From an uncultured Verrucomicrobiota bacterium (GTDB lineage Bacteria; Verrucomicrobiota; Verrucomicrobiia; Opitutales; UBA9783), in NCBI GenBank assembly GCA_902495005.1, contig CABUVL010000003.1, positions 71,056 to 135,055 of the forward strand: a DNA stretch of 64,000 nucleotides. Direction: 5' to 3'. The position numbers and the translations under genes were made by a program. Below the pieces are notes generated by a model, which had not been told where the DNA came from, made no database searches, and worked only from the letters and a program-made list of their open reading frames with translations. Numbering within the stretch: the stretch's first letter is position 1; each line of letters opens with the position of its first letter. Shown here in pieces: positions 19,326 to 29,540 of the stretch.

Positions 19326-20665
19326 CAAATATTCGCTTTGGAACAGACGGTATTCGAGGGCAAGTTGGAACTTGGCCCATCGTGCACGAGGCTTTTAATT
19401 GCTTGGGACAGGCCTGTTATGCGTGGGTAAAACAAAAAAATTGGCCCACCTCTGTTGCCATCGGTTGGGATACACGTGCATCGGGGCGTGAGCTTGCAGA
19501 ATCATTTGCGCAAGGATTCTTGAGTTGTGGAGAGGCTAAGCTTAGCTTTTTAAACGTTACGCCAACGCCTGCCATCGCTTACTTTGTCGAAAAAGAAGGC
19601 TTGTCGCTTGGAGTTTCCATTACCGCTTCGCACAACCCAAGCACGGATAACGGGTTAAAGCTGTTTCAACGGGGTGGGCACAAGTTGTGCAGGGCCGATG
19701 AAGCGCTCATTGAAACTTTGGCCAAGCAGTTTTCCCCTAATAACTTGCCGGTTTTAAATAATGTTCGCGAAGTGGATGGAAGCTCTTATTACGTTGACGC
19801 CTTGCGCACTGAGTACTCAAATTTGAATTTTGCGAATAAGACGATTGTCTTGGATACGGCAAACGGGGCTACGGCGTTTACAAGTTTACCCTATTTGAGA
19901 TCCTTAGGGCTCAATGTGATTGCCTTGGGCGATGCGCCTGATGGCAGGAATATCAATGAGGATTGTGGCAGTGAGCACACGGATCATTTGCTTCGCAAGG
20001 TGATTGAGAGTGGGGCGTGGCTCGGAATTGCTCACGATGGGGACGGGGACCGCATCGTTGTCATTGACGAACAAGGAGAACGATTGGATGGAGATCAAGT
20101 ATTGGGCATGCTGGCCCTCGATTTCCTCGAGCAAAATCGTTTAAATCCCAAGTACATTGTGTTAACGGAACAAAGTAACTCAGGCTTAGACAGCACCTTG
20201 GCGGCCTACGGCATTCAAACGACTCGAACGGATGTTGGAGATCGTGAGGTCTTCTACGGCATGTTAAAGCAAGGAGCTCGCTTGGGGGGAGAAAGCTCGG
20301 GGCATATTATTTTGAGAGATCAGGCTAACACGGGAGATGGTCTTCGCGTGGCATTGTTGCTTATGCAGATGGCGCTTAAGAAGCCTTTATGTGAACGTAA
20401 AAAGCAAATTCATTTAAAGGAAAAATTGGAGCAATCTTTGCGTGTGAGCGCGAAGATACCGTTGAGCTCCATGCGGCATACGTTGGATTTTAAACGTTCT
20501 TGTGAGAAGGATGAAGTGCGGATGTGCGTCCGTTTTTCTGGCACTGAAAACAAGTTGCGGTTTTTAGTTGAGGCGGGCACGGCTGAAAAGTGCCAACAAA
20601 TTTTGGAAGCTTGGTTGTTAGAGGCTAAACGCGATTTTCAAGAGCATGGTATTGTAGTTAAGTAA
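19322..20665 (+). CDS. glmM: phosphoglucosamine mutase
   Basis: 447 residues. It begins with the diagnostic IRFGTDGIRG; the phosphoserine loop ITASHNPS places the catalytic Ser at residue 103; the metal loop DGDGDR follows, then a substrate loop GGESSGHI, and near the C-terminus the phosphate-binding RFSGTENKLR. It converts glucosamine-6-phosphate to glucosamine-1-phosphate, feeding UDP-GlcNAc for peptidoglycan and LPS. The GlmM-type loop favours this over phosphomannomutase. GlmS, the preceding enzyme in the pathway, is encoded at 25931-27793. Confidence 0.96.
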   Translation: MTNIRFGTDGIRGQVGTWPIVHEAFNCLGQACYAWVKQKNWPTSVAIGWDTRASGRELAESFAQGFLSCGEAKLSFLNVTPTPAIAYFVEKEGLSLGVSITASHNPSTDNGLKLFQRGGHKLCRADEALIETLAKQFSPNNLPVLNNVREVDGSSYYVDALRTEYSNLNFANKTIVLDTANGATAFTSLPYLRSLGLNVIALGDAPDGRNINEDCGSEHTDHLLRKVIESGAWLGIAHDGDGDRIVVIDEQGERLDGDQVLGMLALDFLEQNRLNPKYIVLTEQSNSGLDSTLAAYGIQTTRTDVGDREVFYGMLKQGARLGGESSGHIILRDQANTGDGLRVALLLMQMALKKPLCERKKQIHLKEKLEQSLRVSAKIPLSSMRHTLDFKRSCEKDEVRMCVRFSGTENKLRFLVEAGTAEKCQQILEAWLLEAKRDFQEHGIVVK

Positions 20666-20667
20666 AA

Positions 20668-23064
20668 GTGACTCCCATTGAAAAAAAGTACACGCGAACT
20701 TCTCTGGAAGTTTGGTTCAAGGCCTATCGTAAGTGGTGGTGGGATAAGTACTTTTTGCCCGTTGATGTTCAGTTGGCAGAACAAGTCTTAAATCAAGGGG
20801 TTCGGACTATTACGGTGGAAGATCAGCTGTTAATGGTCACGGGCCAGTGGGGAAATCAGCCTTACGTATCAACGCTTGAATTGAATTCGGAAGGCGCACT
20901 TGTGCTTAATTTTTCGACGAAGAATCCCGGCGTTGGAAAGGCTTTTGCGGCGGCTGGACTCATATCGTTAGAGCGATTAATTGAAGAAAACCTGACTTAC
21001 CTGTGCCGTTGTGATGAGCTTCCTTTGACCAGCGCGGGTGATCGTCTTGGGCCTCTCGACAACGGCGCTAAAAAAATTAAGAAGGGTCAGTTGAAATTTT
21101 TTAAAAATGGGCAAAATTTAGCATTTGAAGTCTTTTTTTATCACGCCAGCGGCCCCCGTCAAATTTCTTCTCAAAGCCGTGGATTAACGCTTGAAGAGCG
21201 GGAATGCCTGTTAAATTTGTCATGCGTTACACAAAAATACGGCTTCCATTGGACAGAAACATTTTTCCAAAGTTCTAAGAAAGAACGCTTTTGCGATTTT
21301 ATAGGGATAGAGTTACCACGTTTATCGCGCAAGTATGATTTGGAAATGCCCGACAACATTCAACAATTGAGTGCTGGGGTAAAGCTCATAGAATCTGCAC
21401 TGGACATTGACGATAACAGTGCCTTGCAACAAACATATTGGGTCGGTTCAACGCCATTGCCAGCCGACGAATTGCAACAATTTTCGCCAGCGAAGCATCA
21501 CATATACTGGTCCGATAAGTACGGATTGTTGCAATGGGCCGAAGAAGAAATTGACTGGACGCGTCGCTTGAATCAATTGCGGAAACATTGCCAACAATTG
21601 CCTCCGTACTTGCTGATTTCCTTATTTAATAATTTTAAGGTTAGAGAAAATGCCCTTGCGTGGCTCGATAATTTGAAGGCCAAGCTTCCATTGAGCTGCC
21701 ATCTAACAGTTCCCCTACGCCCTTATCAATTGGCAGGTGTGAAGTGCTTGAAGCACTTGCTCGATATGAAATGCCATCCTCTGATCGCCGACGAAATGGG
21801 CTTAGGGAAAACACGTCAGATTTTGAGCACGATTCAATGGATTAATACAGAGGCCTCCTGCAAGCAACCGACACTCATCATTTGCCCGGCAAGTGTAATT
21901 TCATCTTGGCAAAATGAACAAAATCAATATTTCCCATCTTTAAAATTACAGGTGCTTTCTCGACAAACGTTGTCAATTTTGACGCAAGACACGAGCGATC
22001 TGTTTGTCATAAGTTATTCACAATTGAGAACATGTGTTAATAAGTTAAAGATGATTTCTTTTCAATTTGTCGTTTTAGATGAGGCTCAATACATTAAGAA
22101 TCCTCATTCCAAAACGACGCTGGCGTGTTTCAAATTGAGCTCACGATTTAGAATTGCGGCGACGGGCACGCCGCTTGAAAATTCGTTGAATGACGTTTGG
22201 TCCATTTTTAACTTTTTAATGCCCGGCTTGTTGGGCAGTTACCGTGATTTTCAAACGTTTTTACAGCGAGAAGACGCTTGTCAGCGGCTTAAAATACAGT
22301 TGGCCCCATTTGTTCTCCGGAGGACCAAGCACGAAGTTTTAAACGAATTGCCCAAGAAGACCGAACAGAATGTTTACTGCCAAATGACTGAATGGCAAAG
22401 GCAATTATACGATACGTATAGAAATGGCTATAAACAAATTAAGCACGGAAACTGGGGTGCCTTGTTCGTTTTATTTTTAAGACTTCGACAAATCTGTTGC
22501 GATCCAAGCCTACTGCCTGACTTTAGGAATGAAAATGCAGATATGGGCGCTAAGTTGTTGTGGCTTAGGGAGCAGCTCGGTGTTTGTGAACGAAACAAGC
22601 AAAAGATTATTATCTTTAGTCAGTTTAGACGCCTGCTTGAACGAATTTTGCCACTGGTGAGTGTCTTTTACCCCGGTAAGACTTTTATATTAACCGGCAA
22701 CACGGCGGTTGATCAAAGACGAGAGCTGATTAAAAATTTCCAAGAAGCGCAGGAGGCCGCTTTTTTAATCAGTTTGAAGGCGGGGGGTACGGGCATAACG
22801 CTTCACTCGGCGAGCACGGTGTTCTTAATGGACCCTTGGTGGAATCCGTCCATCGAACAGCAAGCTATTGCGCGTGTGCATCGGTTGGGACAACAGCATC
22901 CCTTGCAAGTTTATCGACTGCTGATTAAGGGATCCATCGAGGATAAAATTCAAAAATTACAAAAGCAAAAGGGGGAAATATTCTCACACTTGTTTGAGAA
23001 AGACAATCAATTGTCCCCGGCAGATCGTTGGCAGTTGCTTTACGATTTAATTGATCAGAAATAG
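20668..23064 (+). CDS. SNF2-family DNA translocase/helicase
   Basis: 798 residues from a GTG start two bases after glmM. The helicase core occupies the C-terminal 460 residues: motif I DEMGLGKT, motif II DEAQ, motif III ATGTPLENS, and motifs V/VI SLKAGGTGITLH and QAIARVHRLGQQHPLQ. The N-terminal 340 residues do not resemble a zinc SWIM domain by eye and are probably a lineage-specific regulatory region. Bacterial Swi2/Snf2 proteins translocate on duplex DNA and may displace stalled RNA polymerase or other proteins. It converges tail-to-tail on the ABC binding-protein gene with only three bases between. Confidence 0.92.
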   Translation: MTPIEKKYTRTSLEVWFKAYRKWWWDKYFLPVDVQLAEQVLNQGVRTITVEDQLLMVTGQWGNQPYVSTLELNSEGALVLNFSTKNPGVGKAFAAAGLISLERLIEENLTYLCRCDELPLTSAGDRLGPLDNGAKKIKKGQLKFFKNGQNLAFEVFFYHASGPRQISSQSRGLTLEERECLLNLSCVTQKYGFHWTETFFQSSKKERFCDFIGIELPRLSRKYDLEMPDNIQQLSAGVKLIESALDIDDNSALQQTYWVGSTPLPADELQQFSPAKHHIYWSDKYGLLQWAEEEIDWTRRLNQLRKHCQQLPPYLLISLFNNFKVRENALAWLDNLKAKLPLSCHLTVPLRPYQLAGVKCLKHLLDMKCHPLIADEMGLGKTRQILSTIQWINTEASCKQPTLIICPASVISSWQNEQNQYFPSLKLQVLSRQTLSILTQDTSDLFVISYSQLRTCVNKLKMISFQFVVLDEAQYIKNPHSKTTLACFKLSSRFRIAATGTPLENSLNDVWSIFNFLMPGLLGSYRDFQTFLQREDACQRLKIQLAPFVLRRTKHEVLNELPKKTEQNVYCQMTEWQRQLYDTYRNGYKQIKHGNWGALFVLFLRLRQICCDPSLLPDFRNENADMGAKLLWLREQLGVCERNKQKIIIFSQFRRLLERILPLVSVFYPGKTFILTGNTAVDQRRELIKNFQEAQEAAFLISLKAGGTGITLHSASTVFLMDPWWNPSIEQQAIARVHRLGQQHPLQVYRLLIKGSIEDKIQKLQKQKGEIFSHLFEKDNQLSPADRWQLLYDLIDQK

Positions 23065-23067
23065 CGC

Positions 23068-24693
23068 CTATAAAACTTGTTTGGCAATTTTGTAGGCCTT
23101 TAAGTATTGCTTGCAGAACTTGTCCGTCAATTCGGTCGACAATTGAATTTCCAACAAAGGCTTTTTTGATCTCAACAAGGGGCGTAAGGTGTTGCACATC
23201 CAATCGTAAGAAATATCATCTAAATCTTCCAAAATGGCCAACGCCTCATCGGCTTCGCGTTCGTGTCCCTTTTCTCGTGCAAGGATAATTGCTTCCCACG
23301 CCCGTGACAATTCTGTGTAAGTGTCCATGAACAGCACCTTGGATAAGAATCGAATGGATTGAAAGCATGTGGCCGTCCACGCGGCGCAGTACTCAAAGTC
23401 GGCTGGATTTGCGAATGGGTTCAGGTCATCTGCCAGCATCCTCGATTTCTTTTCCTCAACATAAAAATCCTTACGTATGGGGGTACGACCTAAGGGGACA
23501 TACTGAGGCCCACCTGGTACTCCCACCTTAAACCCGCTGAGGTTTTGACCTTCTTCTGAAACAATGTACTCGATGAAACGTGCGGCTACGTTCGGGTGTG
23601 GGGCACCGCGAAACATAGAGATTGGGTCGGGAGAGACGGAAGATCCCCGTTTCGGCATTACAAATTCCACGCGATTTGAGTTGCAACGCACACGTAAGAT
23701 GTCTTTCTGGTAGCGTCCGTAAAAATCAACGACCACGCCGGCCGCGCAGTTACCAATGGATACGTCCCAGACGGTGGATACAGAATTGTCGGTGAAATAG
23801 CGCGAATTCGCCATGATTTTTTGCATCATTTTGAGCCCCTTCATCCACCCTTCATTCAACGCGGCGCGCTCTTGCTCGGCCGTTAATTGGCTTTGTTGCA
23901 GGCTGCTTAAATAGCGATCGCAGACCATCCGCATTTGCTGTTGAAACATCATTTCAAAGCACTTGATGACAACACTGCTTTGCACGGGATCCACCATGGC
24001 AATTTGTCTAAAAAATTTAGGAGAAGTCAAATCCATCCATTGAGTTGGGGCTTTGCCCATATTCAGGTCCTGAATGCGATCCACGTTGTAAATAATGCCA
24101 AAGCTTGACAGTGAGGACCCTATCCATCGGCCCTCTTTATCCCATAGGTAGTCGCCGGCCAACTTATATGGAATAACGTCGTCGCAGAACCAATCGGGGT
24201 GGCTTTCGACAACACCGGAACTTATGAGTTGCCCTACCTCCGCAGCGTGCTTGTGTTCAATGACGCCGCCTCCGAAGAGGATGTCAATGCCACAGCCCAC
24301 ATGAGAGGTTAAAAATGCCTTGCGCGCCTCATTGTCGGAGGCCTTGAGGCTAATGTTGGAAAAATCAGTTTGAACCGTTTGATTCCAAACTTGGTGGAGG
24401 TCCCTTTCCCAATGGAGTCGGAATGAATTGATAAACACAGAGTCAACGTACCTAATAATTTCACCCGTACTGCCAGGAATACGCCAATCGATGCTTACCG
24501 TGCGTCCTGTTTTTTCGCTGTACCACTTGCAAAAGCCCATTTCTACTTCCGAACGAATGGACTCATTGTGAGGCGTGATGATAATCAGGGTATCATCGGC
24601 TTTTTTATTGAGTTGCTGATTGGACTGTTTGAAAAATATGGGAAGGCCAATAACAAGCGTGATAATACTTAGGAGGAGGAAGTATTTTTTCAT
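23068..24693 (-). CDS. ABC transporter solute-binding protein, iron(III)-type
   Basis: 541 residues with an N-terminal signal anchor (FLLLSIITLVIGLPIFF). The periplasmic-binding-protein fold contains stretches typical of the Fe(3+)/AfuA-FbpA group: DILFGGGVIEHKHAAEVGQL, YNVDRI, MDLTSPKF, VEFVMPKRGSS and FIEYIVSEEGQ. It is longer than the usual 330-360 residues because of a C-terminal extension of roughly 130 residues beyond the fold. The partner ATPase gene lies directly upstream with a 10-base gap, but no permease gene is adjacent. The substrate could be ferric iron, or another oxyanion or organic ligand. Confidence 0.82.
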   Translation of the reverse strand: MKKYFLLLSIITLVIGLPIFFKQSNQQLNKKADDTLIIITPHNESIRSEVEMGFCKWYSEKTGRTVSIDWRIPGSTGEIIRYVDSVFINSFRLHWERDLHQVWNQTVQTDFSNISLKASDNEARKAFLTSHVGCGIDILFGGGVIEHKHAAEVGQLISSGVVESHPDWFCDDVIPYKLAGDYLWDKEGRWIGSSLSSFGIIYNVDRIQDLNMGKAPTQWMDLTSPKFFRQIAMVDPVQSSVVIKCFEMMFQQQMRMVCDRYLSSLQQSQLTAEQERAALNEGWMKGLKMMQKIMANSRYFTDNSVSTVWDVSIGNCAAGVVVDFYGRYQKDILRVRCNSNRVEFVMPKRGSSVSPDPISMFRGAPHPNVAARFIEYIVSEEGQNLSGFKVGVPGGPQYVPLGRTPIRKDFYVEEKKSRMLADDLNPFANPADFEYCAAWTATCFQSIRFLSKVLFMDTYTELSRAWEAIILAREKGHEREADEALAILEDLDDISYDWMCNTLRPLLRSKKPLLEIQLSTELTDKFCKQYLKAYKIAKQVL

Positions 24694-24703
24694 GGAAAAT
24701 TAC

Positions 24704-25771
24704 TTACTGTGGCAAAATAACGACATCTTCAGGCAGCACATTGGCAAACAGACCCTTTTGCAATTGATGTTCCATGTGCCTTGGGTTTAATTCCGAAATA
24801 CGTAGCGTGACACCATTTTTTATAAAATCATAATGCGCGACTTCGCCGTAATAGGTCGTCTGTCCGATCATGCCGTCTGTCGAGTTTTCTTCTGAAGCAA
24901 ATGTTTTTAATCTAAAAGCCTCGGGCCTTATGGACAGAACCACATTCCCAGAGGCCGGTACAGGTGTATTTCCGCACCAATAACCTCGATAATCTCCAAT
25001 CGTCGTGCGCACTAAAAGCTGATGATCATTTTTTTCTATGATGTTGCCCGGGAGGAAGTTAGTTTCTCCCAAGAAGTGGGCTACGAATTGATTGGTGGGC
25101 TGCTTGTACACCTCAATCGGATTGCCAATTTGTTCCACGTGCCCCTTTGAAAAAATGGCGATGCGATCCGCAATCGAAAGTGCTTCTGCTTGGTCGTGGG
25201 TTACGTAAATGGTCGTGAGCTGGAATTCTTTGCAAATCCGACGGATTTCGGTGCGCATTTCTATGCGTAACTTGGCATCTAGGTTGGACAAGGGTTCGTC
25301 CAAAAGGAGGCACTTGGGTAAAACTGCCAAGGCCCGTGCTAACGCAACACGTTGCTGCTGACCGCCCGATAATTCGTTCGGTTTGCGATTTGCGTAAGCG
25401 TCCATTTTTACAGAAATTAAGGCCTGCTCCACCTTGTCCTTAATTTTCTTGGCGGGCAATTTTTTCTGCTGTAGGCCGAAGGCTACGTTTTGGGCCACCG
25501 TCATGTGAGGCCACAGCGCGTAACTTTGAAAGACCATGCCCGTCTTGCGCTTGTGTGGTGCCAACTTGGATACTTCTTTATCGCCGAAAAAAATCTGTCC
25601 TTTGTCGGGGGTGTAAAAGCCTGCCAGCAAACGTAGTAAGGTTGTTTTCCCGCAACCACTGGGGCCTAATAGGAAAAAAAGTTCACCGGCTTTGATGTGC
25701 ACATTGATCCCATCGAGTGCAACGATTTGTCCGAATTTCTTCACAATGTTTTCAATGCGAATATCGATCAT
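24704..25771 (-). CDS. ABC transporter ATP-binding protein, FbpC/PotA-like
   Basis: 355 residues. Walker A GPSGCGKTT, Q-loop MVFQSYALWPHMT, signature LSGGQQQRVALARAL, Walker B CLLLDEPLSNLD and H-loop YVTHDQAEAL are all intact. A C-terminal TOBE-type domain (about 240-350) places it in the CUT1/FbpC/PotA importer branch. It should energise import of the ligand bound by the neighbouring binding protein. A permease is needed but none is encoded nearby, so it must be elsewhere or shared. Confidence 0.9.
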   Translation of the reverse strand: MIDIRIENIVKKFGQIVALDGINVHIKAGELFFLLGPSGCGKTTLLRLLAGFYTPDKGQIFFGDKEVSKLAPHKRKTGMVFQSYALWPHMTVAQNVAFGLQQKKLPAKKIKDKVEQALISVKMDAYANRKPNELSGGQQQRVALARALAVLPKCLLLDEPLSNLDAKLRIEMRTEIRRICKEFQLTTIYVTHDQAEALSIADRIAIFSKGHVEQIGNPIEVYKQPTNQFVAHFLGETNFLPGNIIEKNDHQLLVRTTIGDYRGYWCGNTPVPASGNVVLSIRPEAFRLKTFASEENSTDGMIGQTTYYGEVAHYDFIKNGVTLRISELNPRHMEHQLQKGLFANVLPEDVVILPQ

Positions 25772-25930
25772 TTAGCCTAAAAATTCTTCAACTTGACCCA
25801 CGAAGTCAAATCTATTTTGATGTGATTTCATTCATGCCTATAAAATAGGGGCAAAAACGACGACGTGCACGCGCAATGAATCGCATTGTTTTCCCTGTTG
25901 GACTGAGCGCGATTCCACTTGGTTGGATTT

Positions 25931-27793
25931 TCATTCTACGGTGACGGACTTGGCCAAGTTGCGCGGTTTGTCGACGTTACAATGGCGTTCTAAGGCCGTG
26001 TAGTAAGCGAATAATTGCAATGGCAGTACAGAAACAATGGGCAAAATTGCCGGATGGACGGGCGGTATTTTGACGATGTCATCGTACGCTTTCTCGGGGA
26101 TTTCCACGCCTTCTGTGCCAATAACAATGATTTTGCCACCGCGCGCTTTGACCTCCATCATGTTGCTGACCACCTTGCTCAGAAGGTAGGGATCCGTCGC
26201 CAAAAATACGCTTGGGCATTGTTCGTCAATTAAGGCAATGGGCCCGTGCTTCAATTCGGCTGCTGGGTAAGCTTCTGCATGAATGTAAGAGAGCTCTTTT
26301 AATTTTAGAGCTCCTTCCATGGCCACCGGGTATAAAATTTGCCGTCCTAAGAACAGGAAATGTTGAAAATGTGCATACTTGTGCGCCAGCGCCTGCATGG
26401 TCTTGTCGCAAGCTTTGAGGATTTGTTCACTGAGGATTGATAAGGACTTAAGCGCGTTGACGATTTGGCAACCTTCCGTGAAACTCATATCGCGCATACG
26501 ACCCAGGTACAAGGCCAACATGGTTAAGGTGCAGACTTGGCCGGTGAAGGCTTTTGTCGATGCCACGCCAATTTCAGGTCCAGAACGTTGATAGATACCG
26601 CCGTCAGACTCACGCGCGATGGTTGAGCCCACGACGTTGGTGATGGCCAATGCCCTAAAACCTTTCCTTTGTGCCTCTCGTAAGGCGGCTAAAGTGTCAA
26701 TGGTTTCGCCCGATTGGCTTACAACCAATACGAGTGTGTGTTTATCCAAGGGGGTATTGCGGTATCGAAATTCTGAGGCATATTCCACCTCCACGGGGAT
26801 ACGTGCGTATTGTTCTATTAAGTACTCGGCGATAAGACAAGCGTTGTAAGCGGTTCCGCAGCCCAGTAATAAAATTCTATCGACCTGGCGTAATTCGTAA
26901 CCCGATAAACGCAAACCGCCCAAGTGAGCGGTGCTGTCATCTTTTGAAAAGCGGCCCCGTATGGTATTATTCAATGCAATAGGTTGCTCGAAAATCTCCT
27001 TTTGCATGTAATGATTGTACCCGTCCAGATTGGCAAAATTGGTGTCCCAATCGATGACCTCGATGTTGGAATGAATGGGGGTATTACTGAAGTCTTGTAT
27101 CGTAAATTGATTGCCGTGGATGTGCACAATTTCGTTGTCGGCCAAATAGACAACGTTCTTTGTTCGACTGGCAAATGCACTTACGTCACTGGCCAAGAAT
27201 AGGCCCTCATCCTCAACGCCTAAAATCAGTGGAGAACTTTTGCGAGCTCCGATCATCGCTTGTGGGCAGTCGGTACACAACACTACGATGCCGTACGTTC
27301 CCTGAATCTCCATCAAACTGGTACGTACACTTTCTAAAAACCGTTCTTCACAGTCGGCTATATTTGTGATGTGGCTGTAGTGGTAGGCAATGAGATTACA
27401 GAGGACTTCAGAGTCTGTTTCGCTCTTAAATGAATACCCCTCTTGTATCAAAAATTTCTTTAATGTGACATAATTTTCTATGACACCGTTGTGAACTAAA
27501 ATGATTTTGCCGTCACAGCTGTAATGTGGGTGGGCATTGACTTCACTTATGTTGCCGTGCGTGGCCCAGCGAGTGTGACCAATACCGATGTTGCCGTGCA
27601 GGTTGGCTTTTTCGACCAATTTAGCCAATTGTTCGACGTGGCCGACGGCCTTTAAGAGCTTAAAATTGCCTTCTTGGGTATTACCGATGCTAATGCCTGC
27701 AGAATCGTAGCCCCTATACTCCAATCGCTTTAATCCCTGGATTAAAACTTGCACTGCCTCGTTTTTTCCTATATAACTAATTATACCGCACAT
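25931..27793 (-). CDS. glmS: glutamine--fructose-6-phosphate aminotransferase (isomerizing)
   Basis: 620 residues. The N-terminal glutaminase domain starts MCGIISYIG, with Cys2 as nucleophile and RGYDSAGI and GHTRWATHG conserved. Two SIS sugar-isomerase domains follow (LLGCGTAYNA, VSQSGETIDTLAALREA, GPEIGVASTKAFT). The C-terminus ends KSVTVE, the typical GlmS tail. It makes glucosamine-6-phosphate from fructose-6-phosphate and glutamine. Divergent from glgC with a 53-base shared upstream region. I see no glmS ribozyme upstream. Confidence 0.97.
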   Translation of the reverse strand: MCGIISYIGKNEAVQVLIQGLKRLEYRGYDSAGISIGNTQEGNFKLLKAVGHVEQLAKLVEKANLHGNIGIGHTRWATHGNISEVNAHPHYSCDGKIILVHNGVIENYVTLKKFLIQEGYSFKSETDSEVLCNLIAYHYSHITNIADCEERFLESVRTSLMEIQGTYGIVVLCTDCPQAMIGARKSSPLILGVEDEGLFLASDVSAFASRTKNVVYLADNEIVHIHGNQFTIQDFSNTPIHSNIEVIDWDTNFANLDGYNHYMQKEIFEQPIALNNTIRGRFSKDDSTAHLGGLRLSGYELRQVDRILLLGCGTAYNACLIAEYLIEQYARIPVEVEYASEFRYRNTPLDKHTLVLVVSQSGETIDTLAALREAQRKGFRALAITNVVGSTIARESDGGIYQRSGPEIGVASTKAFTGQVCTLTMLALYLGRMRDMSFTEGCQIVNALKSLSILSEQILKACDKTMQALAHKYAHFQHFLFLGRQILYPVAMEGALKLKELSYIHAEAYPAAELKHGPIALIDEQCPSVFLATDPYLLSKVVSNMMEVKARGGKIIVIGTEGVEIPEKAYDDIVKIPPVHPAILPIVSVLPLQLFAYYTALERHCNVDKPRNLAKSVTVE

Positions 27794-27846
27794 TAGTAAA
27801 ACACCATGGAAGAAAAATAGGCTTCCATCAAGAAAAATTTAAAATT

Positions 27847-29121
27847 ATGAATCGTTTTAACTCCAATGTCTGTTGTATTATTATGGGAGGTGGACGTGGT
27901 ACTCGCTTAGCCCCTTTGACGCAAGTTCGTTGTAAGCCTGCGGTGCCTTTGGGAGGCAAATACAGGTTAGTCGACATTCCCATCAGTAATTGCTTAAATT
28001 CTGGATACAATAAAATTTATTTACTCACGCAGTTTAATACGGAATCCTTGCACCGGCATATCCATGAAAGTTATTGCTTCGATTATTTTTCCGGCGGATT
28101 TGTTGAAATTTTATCGGCGGAACAAACCGAGTGTAATGACGCTTGGTACCGTGGAACGGCGGATGCAGTTCGTCAAAATTTGATACACATTCCGATACAA
28201 GACGATCAAACCGTCATCATTTTGTCGGGAGATCAGTTATACCGCATGGACTTGCAGGCCTTTGTTAAGCAACATGAGGAAACGGGGGCTGACATTACCA
28301 TTGCCACTAAGGCGATGCCCGCGAATCAGGTAAGTCAGTTTGGGGTTATGCAGGTGGAAGACGATTGGCGTATTAAGCGTTTTGTTGAAAAGCCAAAGGA
28401 CCCAGAGTTGGTAAAATCTTTGCAAGTGGGAGCCGCCATTCGGGCTCAGATCAAGGACAAGAGCGCGCAAGATTATTGTTTGGTGTCGATGGGAATTTAC
28501 GCGTTTAAGGCAAAGGTGTTAAAGGAATGCCTGAACTCCGATTATCACGATTTTGGTAAGGACATTATTCCACAAGCTTTGGGCAAGTACGACTTGTGTG
28601 GATATTTATTCGAGGGGTATTGGGAAGATATTGGTACGATTGCCGCATTTTTTGAGGCCAATTTAATGCTGACCGACAACTTGCCCGCATTTGATTTTTA
28701 CGACGAACTTGCCCCGATTTATTCAAGACCTAGGCATCTGGCCGCGTCTAAGTTGAACAGTTGTACGGTTAATCATTCCATTGTCGCTGAAGGTTGCATC
28801 GTTACACGCTCAAATTTGAACCGCTGCATCATTGGAATTCGCTCCATTATTCGCGGCGGCACGCAGCTCGAAAATGTTTACATGATGGGCGCGGATCGTT
28901 ACGAACGGCTCGATCAAATGCCAGAAACCCCCCATCTTGGAATTGGCAAAAATTGCTATATTCGCAATGCAATTATTGATCGCAACGTGCGCATTGGCAA
29001 TAACGTACGACTTTCCCCGGAAGGCAAGGCGGATGGTTTCCATCAAGGCCCCATTTACGTCAAAGATGGCATCCTTTGTATCGCGAAAAACGGTGTTATT
29101 CCAGACAATACAATATTGTAA
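27847..29121 (+). CDS. glgC: glucose-1-phosphate adenylyltransferase
   Basis: 424 residues. The nucleotidyltransferase signature is GGGRGTRLAPLT followed by KPAVPLGGKYRLVDIP; the glucose-1-phosphate region includes WYRGTADAVRQN, and FVEKP follows. The C-terminal half is a left-handed beta-helix (CIIGIRSIIRGGTQLE). It produces ADP-glucose for glycogen synthesis; glycogen phosphorylase (38665-41088) degrades the polymer. A strong terminator follows at 29149. Confidence 0.96.
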   Translation: MNRFNSNVCCIIMGGGRGTRLAPLTQVRCKPAVPLGGKYRLVDIPISNCLNSGYNKIYLLTQFNTESLHRHIHESYCFDYFSGGFVEILSAEQTECNDAWYRGTADAVRQNLIHIPIQDDQTVIILSGDQLYRMDLQAFVKQHEETGADITIATKAMPANQVSQFGVMQVEDDWRIKRFVEKPKDPELVKSLQVGAAIRAQIKDKSAQDYCLVSMGIYAFKAKVLKECLNSDYHDFGKDIIPQALGKYDLCGYLFEGYWEDIGTIAAFFEANLMLTDNLPAFDFYDELAPIYSRPRHLAASKLNSCTVNHSIVAEGCIVTRSNLNRCIIGIRSIIRGGTQLENVYMMGADRYERLDQMPETPHLGIGKNCYIRNAIIDRNVRIGNNVRLSPEGKADGFHQGPIYVKDGILCIAKNGVIPDNTIL

Positions 29122-29148
29122 TTGCCTCCATTAGCCCTTCTATTTAAA

Positions 29149-29197
29149 AACGCCCTCGGAATGCGCTGAAGACTTCCGGGGGCGTTATTTTTTTATC
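29149..29197 (+). terminator. rho-independent terminator of glgC
   Basis: A 13-base-pair stem (AACGCCCTCGGAA with TTCCGGGGGCGTT, one wobble pair) is followed by ATTTTTTTA. It begins 27 bases after the glgC stop. Confidence 0.88.
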
Positions 29198-29540
29198 AAG
29201 AGACACGCGGGTATATGGACATCATTGGCGTGTTCGGCGTACTATAAAATTTGTTTGAGCTTTCTTTGGCCTCATTGTAAGGGTTCAACGCTCAAAGCGT
29301 GTGTGGCCTTATTGTTCAAGTTCGAAGACTCGTTTTTACCGTTTATTTACCTTATCATTGAGGTAATTAAAGCTAACACCTTGGTACAAATTTAAACATG
29401 CAAAATTCTTTGTCTAATAGATTTTTACCTAATTGATTCTTAAGTTAGAAGAACAAATTAGCAATTACGCGCCTGTGATGGCTTTGCCTTAACGCAGATG
29501 CCAGGTCTATGAAAGCTTCAATTGAACCTGGCTTATATTA
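29198..29540. other. intergenic region between glgC and the LOG gene
   Basis: About 340 AT-rich bases without a supportable ORF or RNA gene. A 7-base inverted repeat, GCCAGGT (29500-29506) and ACCTGGC (29526-29532), lies just after the convergent LOG gene and is followed on the plus strand by TTATATTATT; it may act as a weak terminator. Confidence 0.4.
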
